Source: an uncultured Rickettsiales bacterium
GTDB lineage: Bacteria; Pseudomonadota; Alphaproteobacteria; Rickettsiales; Midichloriaceae
Direction of reading: 5' to 3'
Length of the DNA stretch: 8,512 nucleotides
NCBI GenBank assembly: GCA_937996615.1
Contig: CALKVD010000140.1
Span: 1 to 8,512, forward strand
Shown here: positions 1-6,081 of the stretch, in pieces
How positions within the stretch are numbered: the stretch's first letter is position 1
Layout of the letters: each line of letters opens with the position of its first letter
Position numbers and translations under genes: made by a program
The notes under the pieces: model-generated
Databases searched by the model: none
Seen by the model: the letters and a program-made list of their open reading frames with translations, nothing else
What the model was told of the DNA's origin: nothing

Positions 1-204
1 TCATCGCGGAAATTGGAATTCTGCCAATCTTCATTAGAGTTAACTGAAATTTCGGAATTATTATTGATTTTAAATGAGAATGAATTAAATTAAAGCTATA
101 ATAAGCTTAAATATCCAGCCCCAGCGCCATATCAATTTTCGAGATGGCCAAAGCACGAGCTATCGATTATATCTAGCTCTTTGGCTATCAATACTAGGCA
201 ACTC
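1..204. other. left-edge region without a confirmed gene
   Basis: No complete gene is visible. On the plus strand one frame is open from the edge to a TAA at 91-93 (30 codons, ending in ISELLLILNENELN). It could be the tail of a gene entering from the left, but 30 AT-rich codons are weak evidence, and a minus-strand frame over the same bases is also open, with no start codon. On the minus strand between 204 and about 105, short protein-like stretches follow the stop of the 85-residue gene: ELPSIDSQRARYNR in the gene's own frame, then SIARALAISKIDMALGLDI in another frame before a TAA. They faintly echo that gene and may be a decayed copy. A bulged hairpin sits at 147-185. Confidence 0.4.
147..185 (-). 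repeat. bulged inverted repeat downstream of the 85-residue gene
   Basis: GCCAAA (147-152) pairs with TTTGGC (180-185), and GAGCTA (157-162) pairs with TAGCTC (174-179). A 4-base bulge (153-156) separates the two 6-bp stems, and the loop is 11 bases. It begins 19 bases past the stop of the minus-strand small gene, so it lies in that gene's likely 3' untranslated region. No T-run follows on the minus strand, so a standard intrinsic terminator is not supported. It could stabilise the 3' end or act with Rho. Confidence 0.45.
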
Positions 205-462
205 CTATCTGCCTTTCTTAGAAAAAAAACTTGGCATATTAGTATCCATCGCGATCGGGCCTTTAATTGCAGAAATATCGAGATTTCTGGCTAATGACAT
301 TGCAGCTGGATCAATTTTTTGCATAAATTCACTCGAAGCTGAAAAAAGTTTGGCTATGGTGACAAACGCCTTTTCTTGTGAAACTTTTTGTGCAGTGTCT
401 GCTCCTGTAATTCGAAGAGCGCTGTCAATTCCTGGTAGTCCTTGGCCTGGTGGTGGTGACAT
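205..462 (-). CDS. small protein of unknown function, 85 residues
   Basis: I do not recognise this protein. It starts MSPPPGQGLPGIDS, is rich in Ala and Ser through the middle (an amphipathic stretch around AFVTIAKLFSASSEFMQKI, residues 32-50), and ends in a basic tail, FFSKKGR. I see no signal peptide, membrane segment, cysteine or metal motif. Expression signals support a real gene: the ATG at 462 is preceded by TAGG with 8 bases between AGG and the start, and a good sigma70-type promoter lies about 35 bases upstream (496-524). It follows tig on the same strand, but the tig terminator (557-605) separates them, so it is probably its own unit. A bulged hairpin follows the stop. Role, partners and location are unknown. 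A chance ORF is less likely given the promoter and Shine-Dalgarno. Confidence 0.68.
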   Translation of the reverse strand: MSPPPGQGLPGIDSALRITGADTAQKVSQEKAFVTIAKLFSASSEFMQKIDPAAMSLARNLDISAIKGPIAMDTNMPSFFSKKGR

Positions 463-495
463 TTTTTAAACCTACAGTAATTTTACTCTAAGCTG

Positions 496-524
496 AGTAT
501 ACCATATTTAATGATTGAAATCAA
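496..524 (-). promoter_or_regulatory. sigma70-type promoter for the 85-residue gene
   Basis: Read on the minus strand, a -35 box TTGATT (524-519, 4 of 6 consensus positions) is followed by exactly 17 bases and a -10 box TATACT (501-496, 5 of 6). TGG directly before the -10 makes an extended -10 element. Transcription would start near 489, leaving a leader of about 27 bases with a Shine-Dalgarno before the ATG at 462. This is the best-formed promoter I found in the window. Confidence 0.6.
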
Positions 525-556
525 TAGTTGGGTAAAGAGGTATCAAAAGCAAGAGC

Positions 557-605
557 AAAAAATCAGATTGCAGGAAGATGTTTTATAATCTCCCGACAAT
601 CTGAT
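557..605 (-). terminator. Rho-independent terminator of tig
   Basis: ATCAGATTG (562-570) and CAATCTGAT (597-605) form a perfect 9-bp stem. Further pairing inside (AGAT 576-579 with ATCT 588-591, plus GG/CC pairs) lengthens it. On the minus strand the stem runs directly into six T residues (plus-strand A 557-562). It lies about 70 bases past the tig stop in the correct orientation and ends before the promoter of the next minus-strand gene, so it insulates that gene from tig. Confidence 0.8.
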
Positions 606-615
606 AATCGTTAGC

Positions 616-657
616 AATTTGAATTTTCGAACAATGATTTGATTTCTGATTCAAATT
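616..657 (-). repeat. 9-bp inverted repeat between tig stop and terminator
   Basis: AATTTGAAT (616-624) and ATTCAAATT (649-657) are perfect reverse complements with a 24-base spacer. The repeat sits in the tig 3' untranslated region just ahead of the terminator hairpin, giving two tandem stem-loops. It is all A/T except one G-C pair, so the fold would be weak and could be chance in such AT-rich DNA. Confidence 0.35.
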
Positions 658-673
658 ATTTAATCCCATAAAT

Positions 674-2065
674 TTAGATAATATCCTGCAATTCAGCTGC
701 ATATTTATCATTAAATTCTGTGCTGGTTACGGAGATAACGGTAACTGGGATTTTTTCCAATAGTAAATCAACAACTTTTTCTTCAAGAATTGCACCTTTG
801 ATTTTTTCTATATTCATATTTTTCTTATAGAAAGCATCGATTTCAGCTTCTTCACCTGGTCTCTTGGCTTTTTCTATTGTTCTGGTCATTTCGATATCTT
901 CAGGTGTAACTTCTATTTCATGGCGTTTTGCTATATCAGCAAGAATTAGCCCCATTTTGACTCGTCTTTTAGCCATTTCCATGATTTTTTTAGCTGTTTG
1001 GTCGTCTGAGCTAGGTTTGGTTCCCAAAGGAAGTTTAGGTAAAACCTCGGACCATAGTGATTTAAAATCTACCTCTATCATTTTTGGTGGCACTTCCATA
1101 TCAACAACTGTATCGATGTTATCGAACAGAATTTTTTTGGTACGCAGGCGAGATATAATTGCAAAATCGGCGATGATTCTTTGTTTTAACATTTCGTTAA
1201 ATTCGTCGATGGTTTCAAAGCCAACTTCTTTAAGCATAGATTCATCGACTTCGCCACTTTCAAGTCTCATAATATTTTTGATCACGACTTTGAAAACAGC
1301 TTCTTTGCCAGCGACTTCCCCACTTGGATAATCGTCCGGGAATTTAACTTGAATTGCTTTAGTTTCGCCAATCTGGGTACCGACTAGCTGGGCTTCGAAT
1401 CCATCGACCATTTGTCCATCTCCTATTGTGATTTCCATATCAGTTGATGTATTACCTTCGAAAGGTTGGCCTGCTATTCTGCCTTCATAGTCTACAATAA
1501 CTTTGTCACCAACCAGAGCTTTATAGTCTTTTGCAGCTTCGCTAAATTTTCTATCAGTACGCATAACAACTCCGCGAGCACGATCTAGATCCTGTTCGGT
1601 AATATTAAGTTCAAGAACATCGATGGACAAACGTTTGTCGCTATAATCAAATTTTGGGATTGGTGCTAGAAGTTCAAATTTAACAAAGCAACGCAATTCT
1701 CCATCTTGTTCGAATTCTTCTATTTCGATTCCAGGAGGGGCACTGATTGTTAGGTTATTATCGACAATGATCTTCTGTAGCATTTTAGCAACAGCTTTGT
1801 CGACGTAACGTGACATTATATCGGTGCCGATATGTTTGCGTACAATTTTCATTGGTACGTTGCCTTTTCTAAAGCCAGCCATTTCAAAATTTGCCGCTTT
1901 TTCTTGTAATTCTTTTTCCGAATCTTCAATTACTCCATTTGCCGGCATTGAAACACGATATTCTCTATATAGAGGTTCGATTTTTACCTCCTCTATTTTA
2001 ATACTGCTTGTCTTGTTGTTTGCGGTATTAACTGCTATGTTTTTATTTTCTTCGTTTGCAGTCAT
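674..2065 (-). CDS. tig: trigger factor, ribosome-bound chaperone and prolyl isomerase
   Basis: Trigger factor binds ribosomal protein L23 at the tunnel exit, shelters emerging cytosolic chains and isomerises prolyl bonds. Order here: N-terminal ribosome-binding domain (about 22-140) with the signature GFRKGNVP at 64-71; FKBP-type isomerase domain (about 183-268, with GDKVIVDYEG and GFEAQLVGTQIGE); helical C-terminal chaperone domain (about 270-445). It has 463 residues, slightly longer than the usual 430-450. Most of the excess is a 20-residue Asn/Thr/Lys-rich N-terminal extension. The ATG at 2065 is preferred because AGAGGT lies upstream (2076-2081) and no Met follows until residue 40, inside the conserved domain. 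The usual neighbours clpP and clpX are absent downstream: a terminator and an unrelated small gene follow instead. It is divergent from yidC. Confidence 0.97.
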   Translation of the reverse strand: MTANEENKNIAVNTANNKTSSIKIEEVKIEPLYREYRVSMPANGVIEDSEKELQEKAANFEMAGFRKGNVPMKIVRKHIGTDIMSRYVDKAVAKMLQKIIVDNNLTISAPPGIEIEEFEQDGELRCFVKFELLAPIPKFDYSDKRLSIDVLELNITEQDLDRARGVVMRTDRKFSEAAKDYKALVGDKVIVDYEGRIAGQPFEGNTSTDMEITIGDGQMVDGFEAQLVGTQIGETKAIQVKFPDDYPSGEVAGKEAVFKVVIKNIMRLESGEVDESMLKEVGFETIDEFNEMLKQRIIADFAIISRLRTKKILFDNIDTVVDMEVPPKMIEVDFKSLWSEVLPKLPLGTKPSSDDQTAKKIMEMAKRRVKMGLILADIAKRHEIEVTPEDIEMTRTIEKAKRPGEEAEIDAFYKKNMNIEKIKGAILEEKVVDLLLEKIPVTVISVTSTEFNDKYAAELQDII

Positions 2066-2390
2066 AAAATAATTTACCTCTAGTCAATTTGATTGCATCA
2101 CAGAATGCTATTATTAATAAATAATGCATATCCCATACAAATAAAAAGCCTAACATATATTTTTTTACTAAGCAACGTTAATTCAGCACTGGATAATAAA
2201 TATAGCAGAAACAAATTGTTAGGTAAGTATTCATAATATGTAGTATCTATAAAAAAATGAATAAACTATCTATTGTTCTTTATTTTCGAAATAAAATGTG
2301 TACAATCAGCGAAGCATAGTATTTTAAAATATAAAATACTTAATTATAGCGAAATCATAACCTCATTTCTTAGTTTGATTGTTTAAATAT
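2066..2390. promoter_or_regulatory. divergent tig/yidC intergenic region
   Basis: These 325 bases contain no supported gene and must hold the promoters of both tig (leftward) and yidC (rightward). For yidC the best -10 candidate is TACAAT (2301-2306), but the upstream -35 is poor (TTCTTT at 19 bases). For tig I find several AT-rich -10-like hexamers (for example TATTAT on the minus strand near 2192-2198) but no convincing -35. The only clear tig element is the Shine-Dalgarno at 2076-2081. A tight A/T hairpin lies at 2318-2340. I could not identify an operator. Confidence 0.5.
2318..2340 (+). repeat. tight 9-bp hairpin in the yidC leader
   Basis: AGTATTTTA (2318-2326) and TAAAATACT (2332-2340) are perfect reverse complements around a 5-base loop. 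The hairpin is 12 bases downstream of the candidate yidC -10 and 50 bases upstream of the yidC ATG, so it would fall at the start of the mRNA leader or act as a protein-binding palindrome in DNA. No T-run follows, so it is not a terminator. Confidence 0.5.
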
Positions 2391-4127
2391 ATGAACCCAA
2401 ATATCAGGCTTGTTGTTGCCTTAACTATATCTATGCTTGTGATTACTGCTTGGCAGTGGTTTGTGACGTCGGACTTTGCGCCAGAAATGATCAAGGTCCA
2501 GGTTCAGGAACGTCAAATGAATCTTGGGCAGAATGACAATAAGCAACCAGTGATTAGCAAAAGTTTAGCTGAAAGCAAAAAAGAGTTAACCAGCGATAAA
2601 ATCGAGGAAATGATTCAAGAGCAAATAAATCTTGGAACTAGAATCAAAATTGAAAATAGTGATATTTTAGGTTCGATCAATTTAGTTGGCGCCAAAATCG
2701 ATGATTTGACTTTAAAGCACTATAAAGAAAATTTGGACCCAGGTTCCGCTGATGTGCGTCTTTTATCGCCCTTGGGAGGTAAAGAGATGTATGAGGTTTC
2801 CTTAGGTTTTTTAAATGATTTGAACCAGGATATGCCGAATCAAAGTAGCATTTGGAAAGCTGATAAAAAAATTCTCAATGCTAATGATAGCGTCACTCTC
2901 GAATGGAAAAACAAAGCAGGGGTAAAATTTATCACGGTTATTTCGTTAGATGATCGATATATGGTCACTGTAAAACAAGAGGTTGTAAACAATTCTGGAA
3001 CAACTTCTAATGCAGCGCCATATGTTAGTGTTAATAGAACTAGGGGGGCGGGATCAGCAAAAAACATGATCCTACATGAAGGGGTAATTTCAGTTGTGGG
3101 TGATAAACTTGACGAAATATCATTTGAAGATTTGCAAAAAAAACGAGATGTTAACTATGGTAATGATGTAAAATGGCTGGGATTTGCTGATAAATATTGG
3201 CTTAGTGCTGTTATTCCAACGTTTTCTCATGCAAAAAATAATTCATATGTTAGTAGCTATCAAACAAAAAGCAATCAGCAACATTACCAAGTTGATTTTG
3301 TTGCTGAAGGATCTGGAGTCGACTCTGGTAAACACGAAGTTTTGCTTGAAAGTAAAATATTTTTAGGTCCAAAAGTTTTTAAATTATTAGATGATTACAG
3401 TAAAAAATATAACATTTACCTTTTTGATCGCACGGTTGATTTTGGGGTTTTATACGTTATAACTAAACCTTTGTTCTTGATTTTAGAATATTTCTATCAG
3501 TTAATTGGCAATTTTGGTTTGGCGATTATGTTGCTAACTATTGTCGTTAAAATGGCTCTATTTCCGCTAGCATATAAAAGTTTCACCAGTATGAACAAAC
3601 TAAAACAGCTGATGCCGGAGATTACAAGGCTCAAAAAGGTTTATGGCGACAACGCCCAGTTACTACAAAAATATACGATGGAATTGTATAAAAAAGAAAA
3701 GGTCAATCCAATGGGTGGTTGTTTACCGATTATCGTTCAGATGCCGGTATTTTTTGCTTTATACAAGGTCTTATATGTAACCATAGAAATGCGGCATGCT
3801 CCATTTTTTGGTTGGATTCATGATCTTTCGGCTCCAGATTCAACAACAATATTCAATCTATTTGGTTTAATAAGTTGGACACCGCCAGAATTTTTGATGA
3901 TAGGTGTTTTACCGATTTTGATGGCTCTAAGTATGTTTATTCAGCAACGCCTCAATCCTCAACCTTCGGACGAAATACAAGCTACTGCGATGAAATTTAT
4001 GCCTTTGATTTTTTTATTCATGTTTGCTTCATTCCCATCTGGTTTGTTACTATATTGGACCTGGAGCAATCTAATATCGATTATTCAACAAACTAGTATT
4101 AAGCGTTTGGCAAGCAAAGGTTCGTAA
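2391..4127 (+). CDS. yidC: membrane protein insertase YidC
   Basis: YidC inserts inner-membrane proteins, alone or with SecYEG. With the ATG at 2391 it has 578 residues, normal for Gram-negative YidC. TM1 is at about 5-24 (PNIRL...ISMLVITAWQWF, the typical family N-terminus); the periplasmic beta domain spans about 25-345 and contains WLGFADKYWL (262-271); the insertase core follows, from about 350, with TM2, VKMALFPLAYKSFTSMNKLKQLMPEI split over a TM end and cytoplasmic hairpin, then NPMGGCLP (439-446) and three further TM segments. The groove arginine of the E. coli protein is Lys387 here, keeping the charge, as I recall for alphaproteobacteria. A TTG at 2379 would add four residues, but neither start has a clear Shine-Dalgarno and the family begins at the ATG. 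It is not beside rnpA/yidD as in many genomes. mnmA follows 70 bases later without an evident terminator, so co-transcription is possible. Confidence 0.96.
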   Translation: MNPNIRLVVALTISMLVITAWQWFVTSDFAPEMIKVQVQERQMNLGQNDNKQPVISKSLAESKKELTSDKIEEMIQEQINLGTRIKIENSDILGSINLVGAKIDDLTLKHYKENLDPGSADVRLLSPLGGKEMYEVSLGFLNDLNQDMPNQSSIWKADKKILNANDSVTLEWKNKAGVKFITVISLDDRYMVTVKQEVVNNSGTTSNAAPYVSVNRTRGAGSAKNMILHEGVISVVGDKLDEISFEDLQKKRDVNYGNDVKWLGFADKYWLSAVIPTFSHAKNNSYVSSYQTKSNQQHYQVDFVAEGSGVDSGKHEVLLESKIFLGPKVFKLLDDYSKKYNIYLFDRTVDFGVLYVITKPLFLILEYFYQLIGNFGLAIMLLTIVVKMALFPLAYKSFTSMNKLKQLMPEITRLKKVYGDNAQLLQKYTMELYKKEKVNPMGGCLPIIVQMPVFFALYKVLYVTIEMRHAPFFGWIHDLSAPDSTTIFNLFGLISWTPPEFLMIGVLPILMALSMFIQQRLNPQPSDEIQATAMKFMPLIFLFMFASFPSGLLLYWTWSNLISIIQQTSIKRLASKGS

Positions 4128-4150
4128 TCCAAATTGGTAAATTATTTTTG

Positions 4151-4179
4151 TGATATAACATTTTAATTCTCTTATATCA
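4151..4179 (+). repeat. 8-bp inverted repeat between yidC and mnmA
   Basis: TGATATAA (4151-4158) and TTATATCA (4172-4179) are perfect reverse complements with a 13-base loop. The stem is nearly all A/T and no T-run follows on the plus strand, so I do not call it a terminator. It lies 18 bases before the mnmA ATG and could affect initiation there, since mnmA has no visible Shine-Dalgarno. Confidence 0.3.
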
Positions 4180-4197
4180 ATATATTATAACTATAAC

Positions 4198-5331
4198 ATG
4201 AGCAACGTCCAGGAAATAAAAAACAGAGTTCTTGAAAACTTAGGAATAGAATTAAGAGTAGCAAAAAAAACCAAAATTCTTGTTGCTATGTCTGGAGGAG
4301 TTGACAGTTCAACAGTAGCTGCGCTACTCAAAGAAGCTGGCTTTGAAGTTCTGGGGGTCACCCTGCAATTATATGACCACGGTATTGCAGTTAATAAAAA
4401 AGGAGCGTGTTGCGCCGGAATAGATATCTACGACGCCCAAAATGCTGCCCAACAAATCGGGGTGCCACACTATGTTTTTAATTATGAAAGTATTTTTAGG
4501 CAAGAGGTTATAGATAAATTTGTTACCAGCTATGAGCAAGGAGAAACTCCTATTCCTTGCATACTATGTAATCAAAAAGTGAAATTTCGTGATTTACTTC
4601 AAGCATCAAAAGATTTGGGCGCTGATTATATGGCAACAGGACATTATGTTAGGCGAATAGTTGGGACAAACGAGCCGGAGTTACATAAAGCAATCGATAC
4701 AACTAAGGATCAGAGTTATTTTTTATTTACTACTACCAACCAGCAATTGCAAAAATTATTGTTTCCTCTTGGTGTCTTAAACAAAACGGAAACAAGGATT
4801 TTAGCTGAACACTATAGTCTGAACGTGGCAAATAAAGCTGATAGCCAAGATATATGTTTTGTTCCAAACGGTGATTATCGAGAAGTAATAGCAAAAGTTA
4901 ATCAAGATAAGCCAATCAAAACCGGTAATATCGTAACGCGTGATGGTATAGTACTGGGGCGGCATAATGGTATAATAAACTACACTGTCGGTCAAAGGCG
5001 CGGGCTGAATATCGCTCATCCAGAACCGTTATATGTAATCAAATTGGATCCGGTATCTAATCTTGTTGTCGTTGGAACAAGAGAAGAACTAGCTGGACGC
5101 AAGGTTATCATCAAAGATATTAATTGGATTTCTCAAAACGATCAGCAAAACTTTGAATGTTCTGTTAGGTTAAGGTCCATGCATGTTGGAATCGATGCTT
5201 TGGTTAAAAAAACAGGAATGAATGAAGCTGAAATTGAACTATATGAAGACTATTGGGCGATAACTCCAGGGCAAGCTTGTGTTATGTATGACGGTAGTAA
5301 GGTGATTGGTGGTGGCTGGATTGTGAAATAG
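4198..5331 (+). CDS. mnmA: tRNA-specific 2-thiouridylase MnmA
   Basis: MnmA (TrmU) uses ATP and relayed persulfide sulfur to make 2-thiouridine at wobble position 34 of tRNAs for Lys, Glu and Gln, in the cytosol. It has 377 residues. The PP-loop ATP motif SGGVDSS is at 32-38. The catalytic cysteine pair is Cys124 (in ILCNQKVKF) and Cys220 (in SQDICF). ATGHY is at 146-150, and the central and C-terminal beta domains include YTVGQRRGL (262-270) and the closing PGQACVMYDG...GGGWI. About 27 residues precede the PP-loop strand, an extension that, with LYDHG and KKGACCAG, matches the alphaproteobacterial subtype. The ATG at 4198 has no clear Shine-Dalgarno. No downstream Met precedes the catalytic SGGVDSS (the only one, Met31, abuts it), so this start is the reasonable one. 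Probably co-transcribed with yidC. Confidence 0.96.
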   Translation: MSNVQEIKNRVLENLGIELRVAKKTKILVAMSGGVDSSTVAALLKEAGFEVLGVTLQLYDHGIAVNKKGACCAGIDIYDAQNAAQQIGVPHYVFNYESIFRQEVIDKFVTSYEQGETPIPCILCNQKVKFRDLLQASKDLGADYMATGHYVRRIVGTNEPELHKAIDTTKDQSYFLFTTTNQQLQKLLFPLGVLNKTETRILAEHYSLNVANKADSQDICFVPNGDYREVIAKVNQDKPIKTGNIVTRDGIVLGRHNGIINYTVGQRRGLNIAHPEPLYVIKLDPVSNLVVVGTREELAGRKVIIKDINWISQNDQQNFECSVRLRSMHVGIDALVKKTGMNEAEIELYEDYWAITPGQACVMYDGSKVIGGGWIVK

Positions 5332-5408
5332 AATATTATTATTTTATAATGATAATGTGATTTTGTTTTATGGTAAACTAAGTTGAAATTTACCTGTAAA
5401 ATATTCTA
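5329..5408 (+). repeat. nested inverted repeats at the 3' end of mnmA
   Basis: TAGAATATT (5329-5337, beginning with the mnmA stop codon) and AATATTCTA (5400-5408) are perfect 9-bp reverse complements 62 bases apart. Nested within is GGTAAA (5372-5377) with TTTACC (5389-5394). The two together could form a long stem-loop at the mnmA mRNA end. No T-run follows, so an intrinsic terminator is not shown. Confidence 0.35.
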
Positions 5409-5409
5409 T

Positions 5410-5473
5410 TAAAATCTAGGGGTTACTATATTCATATTTTCAGAAATACTAATATTAAACAGCTTAGATTTTA
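5410..5473 (+). repeat. inverted repeat in the gap after mnmA
   Basis: TAAAATCTA (5410-5418) and TAGATTTTA (5465-5473) are perfect reverse complements. With a G-T wobble and a G-C pair inside, the arms extend to 11 bp around a loop of about 42 bases. It starts two bases after the previous inverted repeat, so two large stem-loops would stand in tandem after mnmA. Function unknown. Confidence 0.35.
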
Positions 5474-5594
5474 GAGATTATTAATTGTATAGGCAAACTC
5501 CAACTTAATTTACTATATATCTAATGTTTTAAGTTTACTTGATATAAAAATGATACGTTATTCATTATATTTTGCTAAGTCTTTCTGTCGTAAC

Positions 5595-5618
5595 ATCTTT
5601 TTTATACGGGCCTTGCTA
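5595..5618. repeat. 24-base direct repeat, copy 1
   Basis: Matches copy 2 (5808-5831) at 22 of 24 positions; both differences are transitions. It contains ATCTTTTTTATACGG and ends TTGCTA. Read on the minus strand it gives SKARIKKM, and the surrounding frame stays open for 30 codons (5650 to 5561) with stops on both sides and no start ahead of the repeat. The origin is not known: it may be a remnant of a repeated gene, a small dispersed repeat or a protein-binding site. Confidence 0.5.
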
Positions 5619-5807
5619 AAGAATTGTTTGGGTTGAATTGATGTAAAAAATTAGCAATTGAGATATTTTAAAGAATAAAAGTCTATAATATATAAATTTA
5701 TCGATATTTTTGCTTGATTTTATCAAATATAGCCAAATCGGTATAAGATTGGTATGTTGTTTCGCATATTTTACTAGGATTTACCGGCATATAACAGTTT
5801 TTGCCAT

Positions 5808-5831
5808 ATCTTTTTTATACGGACTTTGCTA
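5808..5831. repeat. 24-base direct repeat, copy 2
   Basis: Lies 213 bases after copy 1 in the same orientation. Read on the minus strand it gives SKVRIKKI followed by WQKLLYAGKS and a TAG (5776-5774). Compared with copy 1 the two base changes are one silent (AAG/AAA, Lys) and one Ala/Val change, a pattern compatible with common coding ancestry but far too short to prove it. It lies about 85 bases past the 3' end of tRNA-Phe on that strand. Confidence 0.5.
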
Positions 5832-5874
5832 TATATTGATGCCAATTCAACTTTAGTTATTAAATAATAAAAGT

Positions 5875-5900
5875 AAAAATTTTTGACCGAACTACCAGTC
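5875..5900 (-). terminator. possible terminator after tRNA-Phe
   Basis: On the minus strand, 15 bases past the tRNA CCA end, GACTGG (5900-5895) can pair with TCGGTC (5890-5885) across a 4-base loop, including two G-T wobbles. AAAAATTTTT follows. The T5 run (plus-strand A 5875-5879) is separated from the stem by five A residues, so the structure is a weak intrinsic terminator at best. Position and orientation suit the end of an rnd/tRNA-Phe transcript. Confidence 0.4.
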
Positions 5901-5915
5901 TTGCTAAGAAAAAGA

Positions 5916-5991
5916 TGGTGCCCAGAGGCGGAATCGAACCACCGACACAAGGATTTTCAGTCCTTTGCTCTACCGACTGAGCTATCTGGGC
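5916..5991 (-). tRNA. tRNA-Phe (GAA)
   Basis: This 76-base tRNA folds as a full cloverleaf: acceptor stem GCCCAGA/TCTGGGC (7 bp), D arm GCTC/GAGC with loop AGTCGGTA, anticodon stem AAGGA/TCCTT with loop CTGAAAA, 5-base variable loop, and T arm GGTGG/CCGCC with loop TTCGATT. The anticodon GAA (plus-strand 5956-5958) reads both phenylalanine codons. A discriminator A and the 3' CCA (5918-5916) are encoded. It lies 90 bases downstream of rnd on the same strand. No terminator is visible between them, so it may be processed from an rnd transcript. A GATAAT (plus-strand ATTATC, 6000-6005) could be a -10 but lacks a good -35. Confidence 0.97.
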
Positions 5992-6081
5992 ATTATAGTA
6001 TTATCAGATAGTAGTTTAGCTACTAATGATAGTTAAAGCAATATAAAATTTGTTATTGTGGTGATTTTATTTTGTTTCGCT

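Larger units (their letters stand above)
5332..5915. other. 584-base gene-free gap with repeats
   Basis: No gene longer than about 30 codons is supported here. The stretch is very AT-rich and holds three inverted repeats (5329-5408, its nested pair, and 5410-5473), two 24-base direct repeats (5595-5618 and 5808-5831) and the possible tRNA terminator (5875-5900). A 28-codon plus-strand ORF (5550-5636, starting MIRYSLYFAK) spans the first direct repeat but has no Shine-Dalgarno. On the minus strand both direct repeats read as SK(A/V)RIKK followed by a short open tail and a stop, so decayed coding DNA is one explanation. No RNA family is recognised. Confidence 0.6.

Noticed and set aside
864..1331. 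155-codon plus-strand ORF antisense to tig
   Set aside because: It is fully opposite the trigger factor gene, whose protein is unambiguous. Its translation is Ser/Ile-rich with no family features.
1824..2072. 82-codon plus-strand ORF antisense to the tig 5' end
   Set aside because: Shadow of tig; no Shine-Dalgarno and no recognisable domain.
2379..2390. TTG start giving yidC four extra residues
   Set aside because: The YidC family begins at MNPN-like sequence next to TM1, and the TTG has no Shine-Dalgarno. ATG 2391 is preferred.
3184..3366. 60-codon plus-strand ORF inside yidC
   Set aside because: Out-of-frame shadow within a conserved gene.
5550..5636. 28-codon plus-strand ORF (MIRYSLYFAK...) in the gap after mnmA
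   Set aside because: No Shine-Dalgarno or promoter, and it overlaps a direct repeat whose second copy has no equivalent ORF.
5332..5915. CRISPR array or intact insertion sequence in the gap
   Set aside because: Only two copies of a 24-base repeat 213 bases apart, no regular spacers, no transposase and no terminal inverted repeats with target duplications seen.
5992..5997. Perfect TATAAT on the minus strand abutting the tRNA-Phe 5' end
   Set aside because: As a -10 box it would start transcription inside the mature tRNA, so it cannot be the tRNA promoter.
6009..6025. Hairpin TAGTAG/CTACTA between rnd and tRNA-Phe as an rnd terminator
   Set aside because: Only 6 bp, and no T-run follows on the minus strand.
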